Shown: one piece after another, positions 10,624-22,081 of the stretch | Numbering within the stretch: position 1 is the first letter of the stretch | Layout: each line of letters starts with the position of its first letter | Assembly: GCA_963170055.1 (NCBI GenBank) | Contig: CAUJGJ010000397.1 | Span: 12,129,301 to 12,193,300, forward strand | DNA: 64,000 nt | From: Halisarca cf. caerulea | Lineage: Eukaryota > Porifera > Demospongiae > Chondrillida > Halisarcidae | Direction of reading: 5' to 3' | The notes under the pieces: model-generated | The model's input: the letters and a program-made list of their open reading frames with translations, nothing else | Database searches by the model: none | Told to the model about the DNA's origin: nothing | Made by a program: the position numbers and the translations under genes

Positions 10624-13283
10624 TTAAAATGTATAATCATGTAAATTTGCATAATAATAATAAGCTTGAGTCTGTTCTAAACAATTCATGAATGAATCAT
10701 GTATGCAAATTGGCTTTCTTTTTGGAAGCGGCACAATATCATGTTCGGTGACTTTACGGTACCCTTCACTATTTCCGAACAGCCTTGTCTTTAAACGGGA
10801 ACTACTCCTCACTACATCTAGGGCTGAAGATGCTTGCAGTCTTAACACATCGGTTGCCTCTTGCATTGTCTTCACACTTGGGTTGGCATTTCTTCCTCCA
10901 GCTTGTCTAACCTTTCCAAAAAAGTTTTCTAAAGGATCCTGGCTGATCCGTTCACTCAGTAGATACTTCCCCTTCAACTCAGGGTACTTCAATAGCTCTC
11001 TCAGCATTCCAACAAATGAGTTCACTGTAATTCTGAGACCCACTCGTGTTTCAGAGCTTAATAGCATTAGCTCCTGTTCACCTCTCCGAAACCCATCCCG
11101 TTTCCTCACTGCATCCTCCCAATCATCCAAATATGCGAGAAATCCCTCCTCTAGCCACGTTAGCCGACTGTCTTCTGCTGATGAGTATGGCCTCAGATCA
11201 TCCTTCCTCTTCTTCACTGCTTCCTCTGGACTTCGCACATTCAGCATGTCAAAAAAACGATCCATAAACAGCAGCAAGGTCTGCGTAGCAGCAGAATCGC
11301 GAATGCTGTAGAACTTCAGAGCCTCACTGGTGGTGCGACTCAGGATCTGCACAGCTAGGTCCACCCTCATCTTTGAATAAGAGGTCAAGTGAAAGTGCTC
11401 TCTTTTCAATTTGGGGGCAACGCTTAGACCTCCACTTGTCACTGAGCAATGCCGAAGTTCTTCTTCTAATTGCAGGAGATGGCGCCATGTTATGTCCATG
11501 CCATTCCACATGAGGCGACTACGACCTGGTCTAGAATTCGCTAAGCTATTCCTCACTGTCTTCATTAGGTGTGGTGGATCCGAAAAGAAGTAGACAATGT
11601 TGCTACCATTCATGCTGTAGGGGTTGACAGCTTGATGGACCACCTTTTTCATTGCTCCATTGCTGCATGCAGGATCTCTATGCATCCGAAAGTAGCGTCT
11701 GTTTGGGCTGGATCCATCAGCAGTCTGGAAAACAACTCTGAAATCACATCGCTCTAAATGTTCCACGGCTGTCCATAGGATGTTGAATAGGTTTACGCAT
11801 GTGATTCCAGCAGTTGGAAAGCTCGCCACGGGGAAGTTCAACCTGAAAAATAACCCTCTCGCCATCAGTGTGAGAACACGTGTTGCAACTATCGGCTTGG
11901 ATTCTTGTTCTAAGGCTGCTAATTGTTGATCCACAGCACCAAGGTTGACAAAGCCTATCACTTTGCCAGAATGGCGGTCATACACAAGATCCGATTTGAT
12001 GTAGATTTCATCAAAAGCAATCCCAATGAACTGCTTGTGAGCTGGAATCTCATCTGAACCCATCCTGGCCTCATCATACAGCTGCTTCAAGACATCCATA
12101 TGGAAGCCATCACCACTCTTGATGACATTGCTGTAGTCACGAAGGGTTCGCTCTGAAGGCAATTGAAGCATACCAGAGGTGCGAAGGTTGTGGTAGGCCG
12201 CAGATGACATCATTCTCAAGTTTAAGCACCATTTAATGAGTAGTGGATGCCACCTGCGTTGTTGAGGACCTGTTGCAGAATGTGCCATTACCTGCTGCTT
12301 CCAGAATAAGTGCTGAAAACTGTCTTCTGGAAAAGTACTGTAGACTTTTTCTGTTTCTAAGTTCATGATGGCCTTCAAGTCAGCATCCATTTCCTTGTTC
12401 ACGACAATTCCACTCTCAGCTGTAAGTGCAGCAATTCGATCTTGTAGCTGCGATACCTTACGCAAGGCAGCATGCTTTTCTCTAGCCAAAGTAGCAAGCT
12501 TTGCTAGCTTTTGGGGTGTAGATAAAGCTACATTTGGTGTGTTCTTGGGTGGGGTATCAGCGGCATTTTCTTTCTTCTGCTGTCTTGCAAAATTAACCTG
12601 AAGGTGGTGCTTTAAAGTCTTGCAGCCACGGCAGAGATCAATGTCTCCACCATCCAGCAGTGTACAGCATCTCCTGCTCCGATACTGTGACCCAACTACT
12701 GCTAATTGGGGAAGACTATCCAAGTCAACTTCAGATTTGGAAAGCTGCATTATCAGGTTTCGTTGAATGCCGCGACAAGTTGGAGTGGTTTGTAGTGTAG
12801 ACACAAGACATTTCAAAGAAGACACATCAAGGGCATCTGGGAGTTGTTGCAGAGCTGGTACTGTATCCCTCACAACCAACTGGCCCCAAATCCACAGTTG
12901 CCAAGACCCATCAGAAATCGCAATCACATGTGAGATGGCCACAGGCGGCTGTTCATCACTCACAGAATTTTCCAAATGGACGTAGTAAAGGCTAAATCCA
13001 TTGGGCGTGTTGGTGTACTTCCACGATGGAAAGGATTGGAGAATTTCTACAATTGTAGCTTCTTCAAGTTTATACAAACCAGGAGAAAGTGATTCCGGGT
13101 GAAGTGGCTTCAACGGAGTTGAGGTCTTCATTGCACTCGTACTCGTACCTGTGTTAAAAATATACAAAACAATAATATTGGGCAAACTCAACAGTCAGTA
13201 TCACAGTATTCCACAGTGCTATATATTAGTTGTACTATGCCTGCAAGCATGCACACCCTAGTCTCGTGGGTCCTCATGCACGC

Positions 13284-13350
<67 letters not shown>

Positions 13351-13577
13351 TTTTTTCCTCTAAAGCAATAGCCAGTTATGGAAGAAGCTAACCTTGACTG
13401 AGGAGTGCCACAGGCTTTGGGTCCTTCACATCTACCGCGGTTGCCTTTCTTTACCCTTTTCTGTGAGTTAGAGTCTGCTTTCTGCCCATTCCTGACAAAC
13501 AGCTTCAACGACGACAAGCTAGAGATGCGACGGTATTTTCGTTGGTTGCAAGCAACGACCCCATATATCGGCCTCAA
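10624..13577 (-). CDS. P-element/THAP9-like transposase, two exons
   Basis: The main exon runs from about 13146 to 10624 (over 840 codons, open). It shows SERTLRDYSN, then FIGIAFDEIYIKSDLVYD with a candidate first catalytic aspartate, FQTADGSSPNRRYF, YFFSDPPHLMKTVRNSLA and the C-terminal SERISQDPLENFFGKVRQAGG. These are hallmarks of the P-element superfamily (RNase H fold). An upstream exon from ATG 13577 to about 13390 (donor AG|GTTAGC) probably joins across an intron carrying a (CA)n tract. An acceptor at ...TACGAG|T near 13146 keeps frame. No canonical THAP zinc finger is seen at the N-terminus, though C..C motifs occur near residue 175 (RCCTLLDGGDIDLCRGC). A start at the internal methionine near 13129 is the alternative. 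Confidence 0.85.
13281..13349. repeat. (CA)n microsatellite
   Basis: About 68 bp of CA inside the predicted intron of the P-like transposase. Confidence 0.95.
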
Positions 13578-13939
13578 TCACAATGAACAAACACACTCGA
13601 TTGAACTTCAAGGACAGAATAAAAGGTACCATTCTTGCACAATGCGCCATTGTTCGATGGTTTTGTACCAATATCCCGGCGAAGGAGACAAAGAAATAGC
13701 GTAAAAGCGAAACCACCTCGTAGCTTATCACCACTTGTAGGGCTTTGAGGGGAGAAACCTCTAATTAGTGCGTGGGCCTAACCAGGGCAGGCCAAAGAGT
13801 GCATTTCAACTGTCCCTTAACGACGGTTACGTAGCAACCTCAGGAACAGGAGTTCGGACACGGAAGTATGACGTCACTCCATACTTCAATACATGCGAAC
13901 ACGAATTCGTTTCCTATCCCGATTTTTCCTCTATCTATG

Positions 13940-13946
13940 GTTCAAT
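13940..13946. other. Right target-site duplication of the P-like element
   Basis: GTTCAAT, identical to 9262-9268. Confidence 0.85.
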
Positions 13947-16504
13947 AGGTTGCTGTGAATAAACCACAGTCATTTGTTCCTGACTGCTTGATAACATTCG
14001 CCATCCTGATGCTAAATAAACTCCTTTTGGTCTGTAGCAACTTGGATATAATAACTTCATTATTTGTATTCAATGTGGATGACATTGAGTCATAGACAAT
14101 GATTTCACACTGAGTCTCATTGGATACTAAAGTACTCACTACCTGCCAGTGGTTCTTGTTGACATGAATTATTTGTAGTGCTCCTGTGGGCATTGGGAAA
14201 AGTTGGTCTTGCTGTTGTCTCAAGGTATCCTTATAGCCCCTTTATGTTAGGAAACTGCACATGAATAAGGTGTTGTACAGCATTCATATGGGATCCATTG
14301 AGCCAATCAGTGCTTTGCAGAATAGCTATATCTGCTTCATATAATGTAATCCTTCCAATTGTAATCCAACTCTGATCACACCTTTTTGAATCTTCGTCAG
14401 ATTCTGAACCTAATTCAATTACTTCTAAATTGCTTTCCTTCTTCATCAAGCTCACATTCTTCTGTCCACATTTCATCCTTGAAATTGTGTGAATATTGCC
14501 CTTCACTTTCTCCGTGCTTCCTGTTTTCTGTGTTGTCCCCCAAAAACGTTTCTTTTCCATCTCCTGATCTTCCTTGCTTGACAATGTCTTCTCCTGACTG
14601 GCAAAGTTCATCATTAAGTCATAACTTTCTGCCTTGACTCTCAGTCTGCTAGAAGTCACTGTTGATCTGCAACCTGGTAGTGGTACAGCTTTTGTGTGTG
14701 AAACCAAGCTTCCCTTGTCACTTTCAAAGCATACATCTGGGACTGTACAAATGTAAGCTGAAACAGGAATGAACGTTTGTGAACCTATTTGCGACTGAAT
14801 GCAAGTCCTCTTTACATGTACATCTTTGTCTTGGTCATACCAGGAACAAAGCACTCCAATATCATCAGCTGACACAGAGGCAGACTCTCCCACATACTTC
14901 TGATTAAATTTGCCTGACTTATGATGGCGTTGCATAAACTGTAGAACCCTTCCTAGTCGAACTGTGTTACAGGCAGAGATGGCACAGATTTCTCCAAAGT
15001 GAATTGTGTTTGAGTGATAGGGTTGTGTGTAAATGCTGTGTGAAGTGGTAGGAATGTTGGCCTGAGATGCATAGGGCTGCTTTACTCTAACACGAAATAG
15101 ACGATCGGTATATACACACTCAGTTTCTTGCAACAGCCATACTGCTGTGGTTTTTCTGATGAGGAACTTTGGCCCTGTCCGTTGGTGACCTCTACAAATG
15201 GTGAACTTTTCCTGTTTCCTTCATTTAGTTTGGATCCATTTGAAGCTTGTGAATCATTGGCCAAGGTTATTCTTCCAGATTGCACTGCTTTGTTTAGTTC
15301 CTTTAGTTTCCCTTCCATGTCACTGTCAATAAGACCATTCTTGACCATTACCTTTATGTCTTCACTTACATCATCTTTAAAGCCTGGCTTTCAATTTAAC
15401 CGCAATGTACACAGTATCCTGGACGTAAGCTATGGAGCTAGAGTCCATGATATACCAGGACTTCCATTCTGTGGGAATTTCTGGTATTGGCAGTGTACTC
15501 TTGGGAATGGTGCATCGAAGAGGTTCTGTTTTGGGCAGGGTTGATCTCATGGTCACTTTCATAGCCTTCATCAAACAAGAATCACCGTCTCCTCCATAAC
15601 TCACGACATGGATCCCTCGCTGCCCACATTCTTTCTGAATGTACCTCCATCTTTGCAGAACTTGATCTGCAGTAAATTTATTGTCATTGCCATTGCAGGC
15701 CAGGCAAAATGGTGGAACACTGTTGTGGAGTGGTTGTGGCATATATACATAGGCATAGCGAGAAAGAGTGGAGGCAGAAAACATTTTGCTAATGGCTTCA
15801 AATGATTTTGCCTTGAAAGAGTCTGTAATTGGTAGGCCATTCTTGTCTATTGGGAGTACAAATCCAACACATTGGTCTGTTTCATTATCATAATCAACTC
15901 GTGCGATAACTCTTGTGGCATCTTCAACAATTGCCACCACACTGGGACCATTGTGATGCCTGATATGTTCCGCAAGTTCGTCAAAACGAAAGTGGCCTTC
16001 TTCCAGTGGTACATAATCTTCGTGAATGTTCCTTTGTACTGTTCGGATAGAAGGCAGGGCCTCAGGCATGTTCTGCTGTAGGAACTCATAAGCCAGTGGT
16101 CCAGCATATATGAACAGTGCTGTTGCAAACTTCTTTAGTATGAGTGGGTGCCTTCTCCCTGTACCTGCTTTGTCTGCATTAGCTTCTGCATTCAAGATTA
16201 CTTGCCTTAACATTGGTGTTAACTGGTCAAGAGATCACCTTTGCTTATGGGTATAAGAGCTAGTTGCTGCAGATTGCTGCAGCAAGTAAGATAGGGTTTC
16301 ATTCTTCTTCATCAGTTTCTCTATACTATTTAGATATTGGAAAAAATCTGTATTCTTTGTCTGTGCTGGATCAGAGCTTGCCTTTTGCAAATGCCTGGTG
16401 ACCCGATAGCTGCGTGACCACTCCATAAGTTTGCCTTCCCCTTTCGCACAGATAAAAGAGGAAGGCTTAAGAAAATCCTGATTATCATTTTGGGTACGGG
16501 AGGC

Positions 16505-17000
16505 TGAGACTTCCCCAGGTGTACTGAAACGATCAGTGAAGGTAGATGAGCTACTCTGCAGTCCAGTAAGGGAGGCAAAGACTCCCCCGGGAGTACTGAA
16601 ACAATCGGTGGAGGTAGATGAGCTACTCTGCAGTCCAGTAAGGGAGGCAAAGACTCCCCCGGGAGTACTGAAACAATCGGTGGAGGTAGATGAGCTACTC
16701 TGCAGTCCAGTAAGGGAGGCCGCAACTCCCCCAGGAGTACTGAAACGATCAGTGGAGGTAGATGAGCTACTTTGCAGTCCAGTAAGGGAGGCTGCAACTC
16801 CCCCAGGAGTACTGAAATGATCAGTGGAGGTAGATGAGCTACTTTGCAGTCCAGTAAGGGAGGCCAAGACTCCTCCGGGAGTACTGAAACAATTGGTGGA
16901 GGTAGATGAGCTACTTTGCAGTCCAGTAAGGGAGTCCGCAACTCCCCAAGAAGTACTGAAATGATCAGTGGAGGTAGATGAGCTACTTTGTAGTCCAGTT
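16505..17000 (-). repeat. 72-bp coding minisatellite, about seven units
   Basis: Each unit encodes about 24 residues (SLTGLQSSSSTSTD..FSTPGGV). All copies keep the frame. The units differ by a few substitutions, and neighbouring units share variants, as expected from unequal exchange. Confidence 0.9.
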
Positions 17001-17039
17001 TTTGGATTATAAGAAGACTCAAGAGAAACCTGTTAGGTG

Positions 17040-18868
17040 ACCGTAATCCCAGGTGCGCACAGGAGGATACGAACGCTGGCTTGCCGAGCAATTTCACATC
17101 CTTGTGCACCTCGCCTGTAGGGTGTCCCTTGATAAGGGACGTACAGGTGGTGCTGACCCCGTTGAAGCTGTCCAATTTATGGGGTAGAGAGAGTCATGGA
17201 ACGCGGACTAGGAAGAGTAAGATTACCTGGACTAGTGCAAAAGATCAACATCTGATGGAGTTGTACCGGCTTAGCTCAGCTGATCTGTCACTGGGTGTGG
17301 CCAAGAAGCTCCTTCAGAATTGGAGGTCACACTATCCAGAGTACCCAACCACAGCAAATGCATTGATGAAGAGAGTCAGAACTCTGAAGAAGCATGAGAC
17401 AGCGCAAGTGCCTATGGCTGGTTCTGTAGCTGTGACCGAGGGGGAAGAGAGTTCTCTCCCCACCATCTCTGTGCCTGGGGACATAGAGAGGGATGGCCCG
17501 AACATCACCTCCTCGGATGTAAGTGATACTGGGATGCCTAGGGAGGACCCTGGTCCTGCCGAAGGTAGACCTGTAGACACTCAGGGCGAATCAGAAGAGG
17601 ATGTACTTGATTCTGATCCTGGACTGAGAGAGTTAGTAGAGAAGGTAGATCGGATCTACTGCCAGCTGCTGAGGCAGGGTGGAAACCTGAGAGGGAGAAG
17701 AAGCACGAAATGGAGAGGGGTACGTGTGGATGCTGATAGACATGCAGCGATCGACCAGTGGATGAAGGGGGTAAAACCCACGACTCCGCTGGAAGTGAAC
17801 TGTATGGTCTATGCGGCGGCTGTGTCCTTGTGGCCCCCTAAGCCTCCTGAGTCGAAGCTTGAGGAACGGAGGAGAGGAGAGAAGGGCCTCAAGTTTCAGC
17901 GGCTCATCAGCTGGCTAGATGTTGAGATCAAGAGGCAAAGAAGTAAGGTGGCAGCCACCCCGCGGCAAAGGTGGATCAGGCGGAAACTCTGCAGAGAGTT
18001 TCACACTCTTGACCTTTTGAGGCTCCTTGGGAAACGTGAGGAGACACTGGGGAAACTCAGAGTATGGAAGACCCAAGAAAAGCGCAAGAGGGAGCGACAT
18101 GAGTTTAAGCAGGTGAATGATCTCTGGACCGCCCAGAGGAAGTTCCCTCTGAACCGCTCTGACCATCTGCCTCAGCACGCACCTTCCAAGGGACGTGTTG
18201 AGGAGTTCTGGACTGACATCCTTGAGAGAGAAGGCCACATTGATGAGAGAGATGCGGAAGTTCAGGATTGGAAGAGGACAGGGCAATCCTCAGTAGGAGA
18301 CTTGCAACCGGATAGCAAGCTATGCCTGGACTTGGCACGATTTCGGAAAATCGTCAAGAAAGCCAAGCCATGGACAGCCCCTGGTCCAGATGGCATAGTG
18401 AACTTCTGGTGGAAAGTGTTTCCTGAAGCCACTCGGTCCCTGTGAAAGGTGACAGAGCAGCTTTTGAATGCAGAAACGCCTTTCCCGGATTGGTTGGTGA
18501 CGGGCAGAACTGTCCTGATCCCCAAGAGGAAAGGAGAGGAAGAGGACCCTGGGAATTACAGGCCCATAGCCTGTCTTAACACCCAGTACAAGTTTGCCAC
18601 TGCGGTGCTGGCTGACAGCCTTGCGGCTCACGTAGAAGCCACTGGAATCCTCCCTGTTGAGCAACGCACTCTCAGGAAAGGGGCCAGGGGTTGCGTGGAC
18701 TGTCTGGCCGTGGACAAGATGGTGATCACGGACGCCAAGTATAAGGGGTCTCGGACTCTGAGCGTGGGCTGGATCGATTTCGAGAAGGCCTACGACAGAG
18801 TTCCCCACAAGTGGGTTAACTCGGTGCTGATTACCGTCTCAGCACCCGGGTGGGTGAAAGCCTGTGTC
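17040..18868 (+). pseudogene. R2/R4-type LINE, 5' half
   Basis: The frame from 17081 contains a Myb-like start (TWTSAKDQHLMELYRLS), a long basic region and the beginning of a reverse transcriptase: AKPWTAPGPDGIVNFWWK, a TGA at 18443 where tryptophan is usual, then TVLIPKRKG, NYRPIACLN, RKGARGCVDCLAVDKM and GWIDFEKAYDRVPHKW. This sequence style belongs to the site-specific LINEs with a restriction-like endonuclease. The reading frame stops making sense at GTC 18866-18868, where the 15.9-kb element begins, and resumes at 34791. The element start near 17040 lies in gene X. The exact 5' junction is uncertain. Confidence 0.8.
18863..18868. other. Left target duplication of the 15.9-kb element
   Basis: TGTGTC before the left terminal repeat. 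AGTGTC (34785-34790) follows the right one: five of six bases match. Confidence 0.8.
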
Positions 18869-18887
18869 TATGGTGGCCCAGAAGGAC

Positions 18888-18972
18888 AACGGGCCGATGC
18901 ACGGACCGACGCACGGAACGATGAACGGAACGATGAACAGAACGAAGAACGGAACGGTGCACGGACCGATGA
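18888..18972 (+). repeat. 12-bp subterminal tandem repeats, left end
   Basis: About seven units of the type ACGGACCGATGC or ACGGAACGATGA directly inside the left terminal repeat. Such arrays often bind the transposase or integrase. Here that is inference. Confidence 0.9.
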
Positions 18973-20967
18973 CTCGTTAGCCCTACATTATACCAATTCG
19001 GCAATCCCGATTATCTACGCGATGGTACTCGACGATCGGTCGGTACGCTATGCAAATCAGTACTCAAACAGCAAAATAGCAACCGAAATAAAAGCTGTAG
19101 ACTGGCAGCTGACTTAATATGCCTAATAAGAGCTTTACAGCTTGCAGATGATACATACCACAATTATATCACAATTATACTGTATGTGACACAAAGATGG
19201 CTGACTATTGAGACCCGAATTAAAGATGACGGACGATATCGAACAAATCATAAAAGGCAAGCGTTATTATTATTACTAGGGGAGAAGGTTGCAGCTAGTA
19301 GATTTGAGGCACGTTGCAGCGGATTTGCCAGTCGTACTGATTTTTCATCAGTCTATCATATACGGTAAACCTACTGCCAATCATATTTGCGTTAAACCAA
19401 ATTGTATTATTGTTATTATAATGCAGCTGTAGACTGATCATTAGTTTATTATAGGTATTAAATGTTTTGAAATTGTGTTTTCAATCACATTGTGTTTATT
19501 GTTGTTGCTGTCAGTGGTGTCGTAAGTTTTGTGCATGCAGTGATCATAGTTGATGTGTTCATTGTTATCTGGCACACTTGTTACTTGACAATGTTCTTGT
19601 TAATTTAAGTCTTAGACTAATTTAAAGTCCACATTTTCATTTGTTTTAAATTTGTTCATCATCATCATCATCATCATATTTAATTTTATTGTTATTTAAT
19701 TGCCACATCAGCCATGAATGTACAGTGTCACAGAGACTTAGTTAGATACTTGGGACTCATGTCTGCCCTCATTTAAAAGTGTCAGTATAAACTCTGGTAA
19801 TGTTTTCTGGCTCTTTTTGTATTTATAACTAATTTTTAAAAAGCATATATATTTTATTATTTTTTAACTGTATATTTTTCATGAAGAGTACCATGTGGCC
19901 AAAGAGCTGCAAATATCAACTGTATAATAATTATGATCATTGCATCATGCATAATTCCTTTCTATATAGAAGCAGAGCTGAGTTGCACCATGCACAATTT
20001 ATTGTTTGAACTTACTGGGTCAAAATGAAGATTATTGTCATGGTATTTCAAAACATTTCTTTGTAAAAGGATGAGGTCAGAACCCAATGCACTCCTCCCC
20101 CTAAATTAATCCACCCCATGCAGGCCAGGTTAGACGGTCTTGAGAGTATTAAGAGACATTTTGGGGCGCCATTGTTGTGAAATCGTTTGAAAGTTTTAAA
20201 TTTGTGTATTCCTTTGGAATGAGATAGCCTAGGGCTCCCAAGTGCTGGTCCACTTTGATGAAGATTCCCAATTATGGCAACAAACATTGTACAGACATTC
20301 CACAGATGTCCTGTAAATGGACATTTTTATCATGAATTATAGAATATGATGTATTATAATGTAAATCATAATACATGCATGGTCACATTATGATAGTGTT
20401 TTATATATTGATACTGGTTATTATCTTGCATCACATGCAAATGTTATAGAGAAGTGTTTCTTTTCTGGTTGCCCATATAAGACAATTTTGAAAAGACTGC
20501 AATTGTGTCATGGGATACAAAGAAGGTATACTAATTAAAATGTTATGATTTTATTCACACATTTTATTTTAAATTAATACTAATATTATAAGTCTTCATT
20601 GTACCAGTTAATTTCTGATTCCATTTTAAAGCTTATCATGGCTCAAGCTTTATCTGTGCAAGCTTGGGCTCGGCCGCAAAGGAAGTCGCGGAAATTCAGA
20701 CAAGTATCTGGCAGAACAGATAGTTTTGGTACAAAATCAATGACATGTTTATGTCATTATTTATTTAATTTAGTGAAAAGTATATCTGCATGTGTATGTT
20801 GCCCTGCAGCGTACTGTCACAAAGATATAATGTTTTCAGTTAATATAGTATTCATGGGTTGGATATATGGAGTTTATCATTCATGTACTGACATAAGTAT
20901 ACTATTATAATTACCATATTTATCACAATTATGTATTTACTGGCATACTATTGTATAATAATTATAG
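18973..20967. other. AT-rich interval before the recognised integrase exons
   Basis: No domain is recognised. A short plus-strand frame at 19215 (ATGACGGACGATATCGAAC), an open stretch at 19286-19366 ending at a possible donor (ATACG|GTAAAC) and another at 20625-20705 (MAQALSVQAWARPQRK, donor ACAA|GTATCT) could be the missing N-terminal integrase exons. I cannot confirm their phases. A short ATC/TCA run lies near 19660. Confidence 0.3.
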
Positions 20968-21763
20968 AGAAACTTTGTCTCTTCAAGAAGATTGCTTGGA
21001 TATCGCACTGTGTGGCATATATTAAAGACAAAATATCATTTTTGTGTCACAAGGTAATATACGGTTGCTAAGTTATATTGTATGTTAATCAAATTATTAA
21101 TAAAATCATCTGGTGATCCACAGTGACTGAGCATGCATGCATTTGAATTTATACACTAGGAATGAAATGATGAAAATCATGGCGAGAGTAGATCCTGATG
21201 GGACAAAGATGAGGGCTAGCAGAAGATTGAAGAGAAGAGTGTACGCCTGCCAGGTATTACATGGAATTGTGCAATATTGATTACATTTCAATTTACTAAT
21301 CATCTAACCAGCAGCTATGACTATCATATTACTTTAACAATAATATATTTACTCGCAAGGGACCTAATCATGTTTGGCATCTGGATGGATATGACAAGTT
21401 AAGCCCCTATGGTCTAGCAATACATGGATGCATTGATGGGTATGTATATGGCATTGCACTATTATATTAGACCACTTAGTCTATTAAAATGATTAGAGTT
21501 GTTATTATAATTTTATTTGTCATGCTGCATGGAAGTAACTCTCCTGGCTTGCAGTAATTTCATCCCCCCTCCCTTTGTTAGATTCTCTAGAAAACTCTTG
21601 TGGCTAAAACTTGAACCGTTCAATCACAGCCCATACGTTGTTCTTCATCACTACTTGGATGCCATAATGGAAGCTGGAGGTGAGATGTTAAGTATATACT
21701 TTTGCTTCATGCAGGGTACTGTGTTTTGCTCCTGAGCATGTGCTAATATTATTATATACGTAT

Positions 21764-21824
<61 letters not shown>

Positions 21825-22039
21825 GTATATACCGGGAAAAGTTTCGCGGAGTAAAACTTTCGCGAATTCTCAGATTTCACGATTTTCACGAAAAAACTTT
21901 CCCGAATCGCTGCATTTCATATATAGATGTATCGAACAGAGCTAACATTCGTAAAATAAAGTTTTGCGAATGTGCTGTTGACTGCGCGAAATTTGCAAAA
22001 CTTTTAAAATTATCTCCACAAAGCTTTCCAAGTATACGG

Positions 22040-22081
<42 letters not shown>

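Larger units (their letters stand above)
9269..13939. mobile_element. P-superfamily DNA transposon, intact, 4671 bp
   Basis: A 32-bp terminal inverted repeat, identical at both ends, spans 9269-9300 (starts CATAGATAGAGGAAAAATCG) and 13908-13939. A GTTCAAT duplication flanks it. Inside are two converging genes: a plus-strand accessory ORF starting 46 bp from the left repeat, and a minus-strand transposase starting near the right end. Both frames are open and the repeats are perfect, so the copy is probably young and may still be active. Confidence 0.9.
13940..17033 (-). pseudogene. Gene X main part: repeat linker, transposase-like core, Ulp1 protease
   Basis: Minus reading from about 17033 (possible acceptor CTAACAG|GTTTCTC) gives a Ser/Thr-rich 24-residue repeat region to 16500, then WSRSYRVTRHLQKASSDPAQ. 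After a TGA (16235) come LTPMLRQVILNAEANADKAG, the core RRHPLILKKFATALFIYAGP, VVAIVEDATRVIARVDYD and VVSYGGDGDSCLMKAMKV, then a linker. The final part is a C48/Ulp1-like cysteine protease (TDWLNGSHMNAVQHLI, IIHVNKNHWQVVS with the histidine, VYDSMSS with the aspartate, QSGTNDCGLFTATY with the cysteine). Ulp1-type enzymes remove SUMO-like modifiers. Several DNA transposons carry them. The core may be a distant P-like RNase H transposase (inference). Frameshifts near 15370 and 15130 and two TGA codons break it. Confidence 0.75.

Noticed and set aside
10688..11311. Plus-strand 207-codon ORF.
   Set aside because: Lies wholly antisense to the recognised P-like transposase and shows no domain.
13519..13704. 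Plus- and minus-strand ORFs near the right end of the P-like element.
   Set aside because: Overlap the proposed first transposase exon and show no independent motif.
16536..16820. Plus-strand ORF over the 72-bp repeats.
   Set aside because: Antisense shadow of the in-frame gene X repeats, which continue into recognised gene X sequence on the minus strand.
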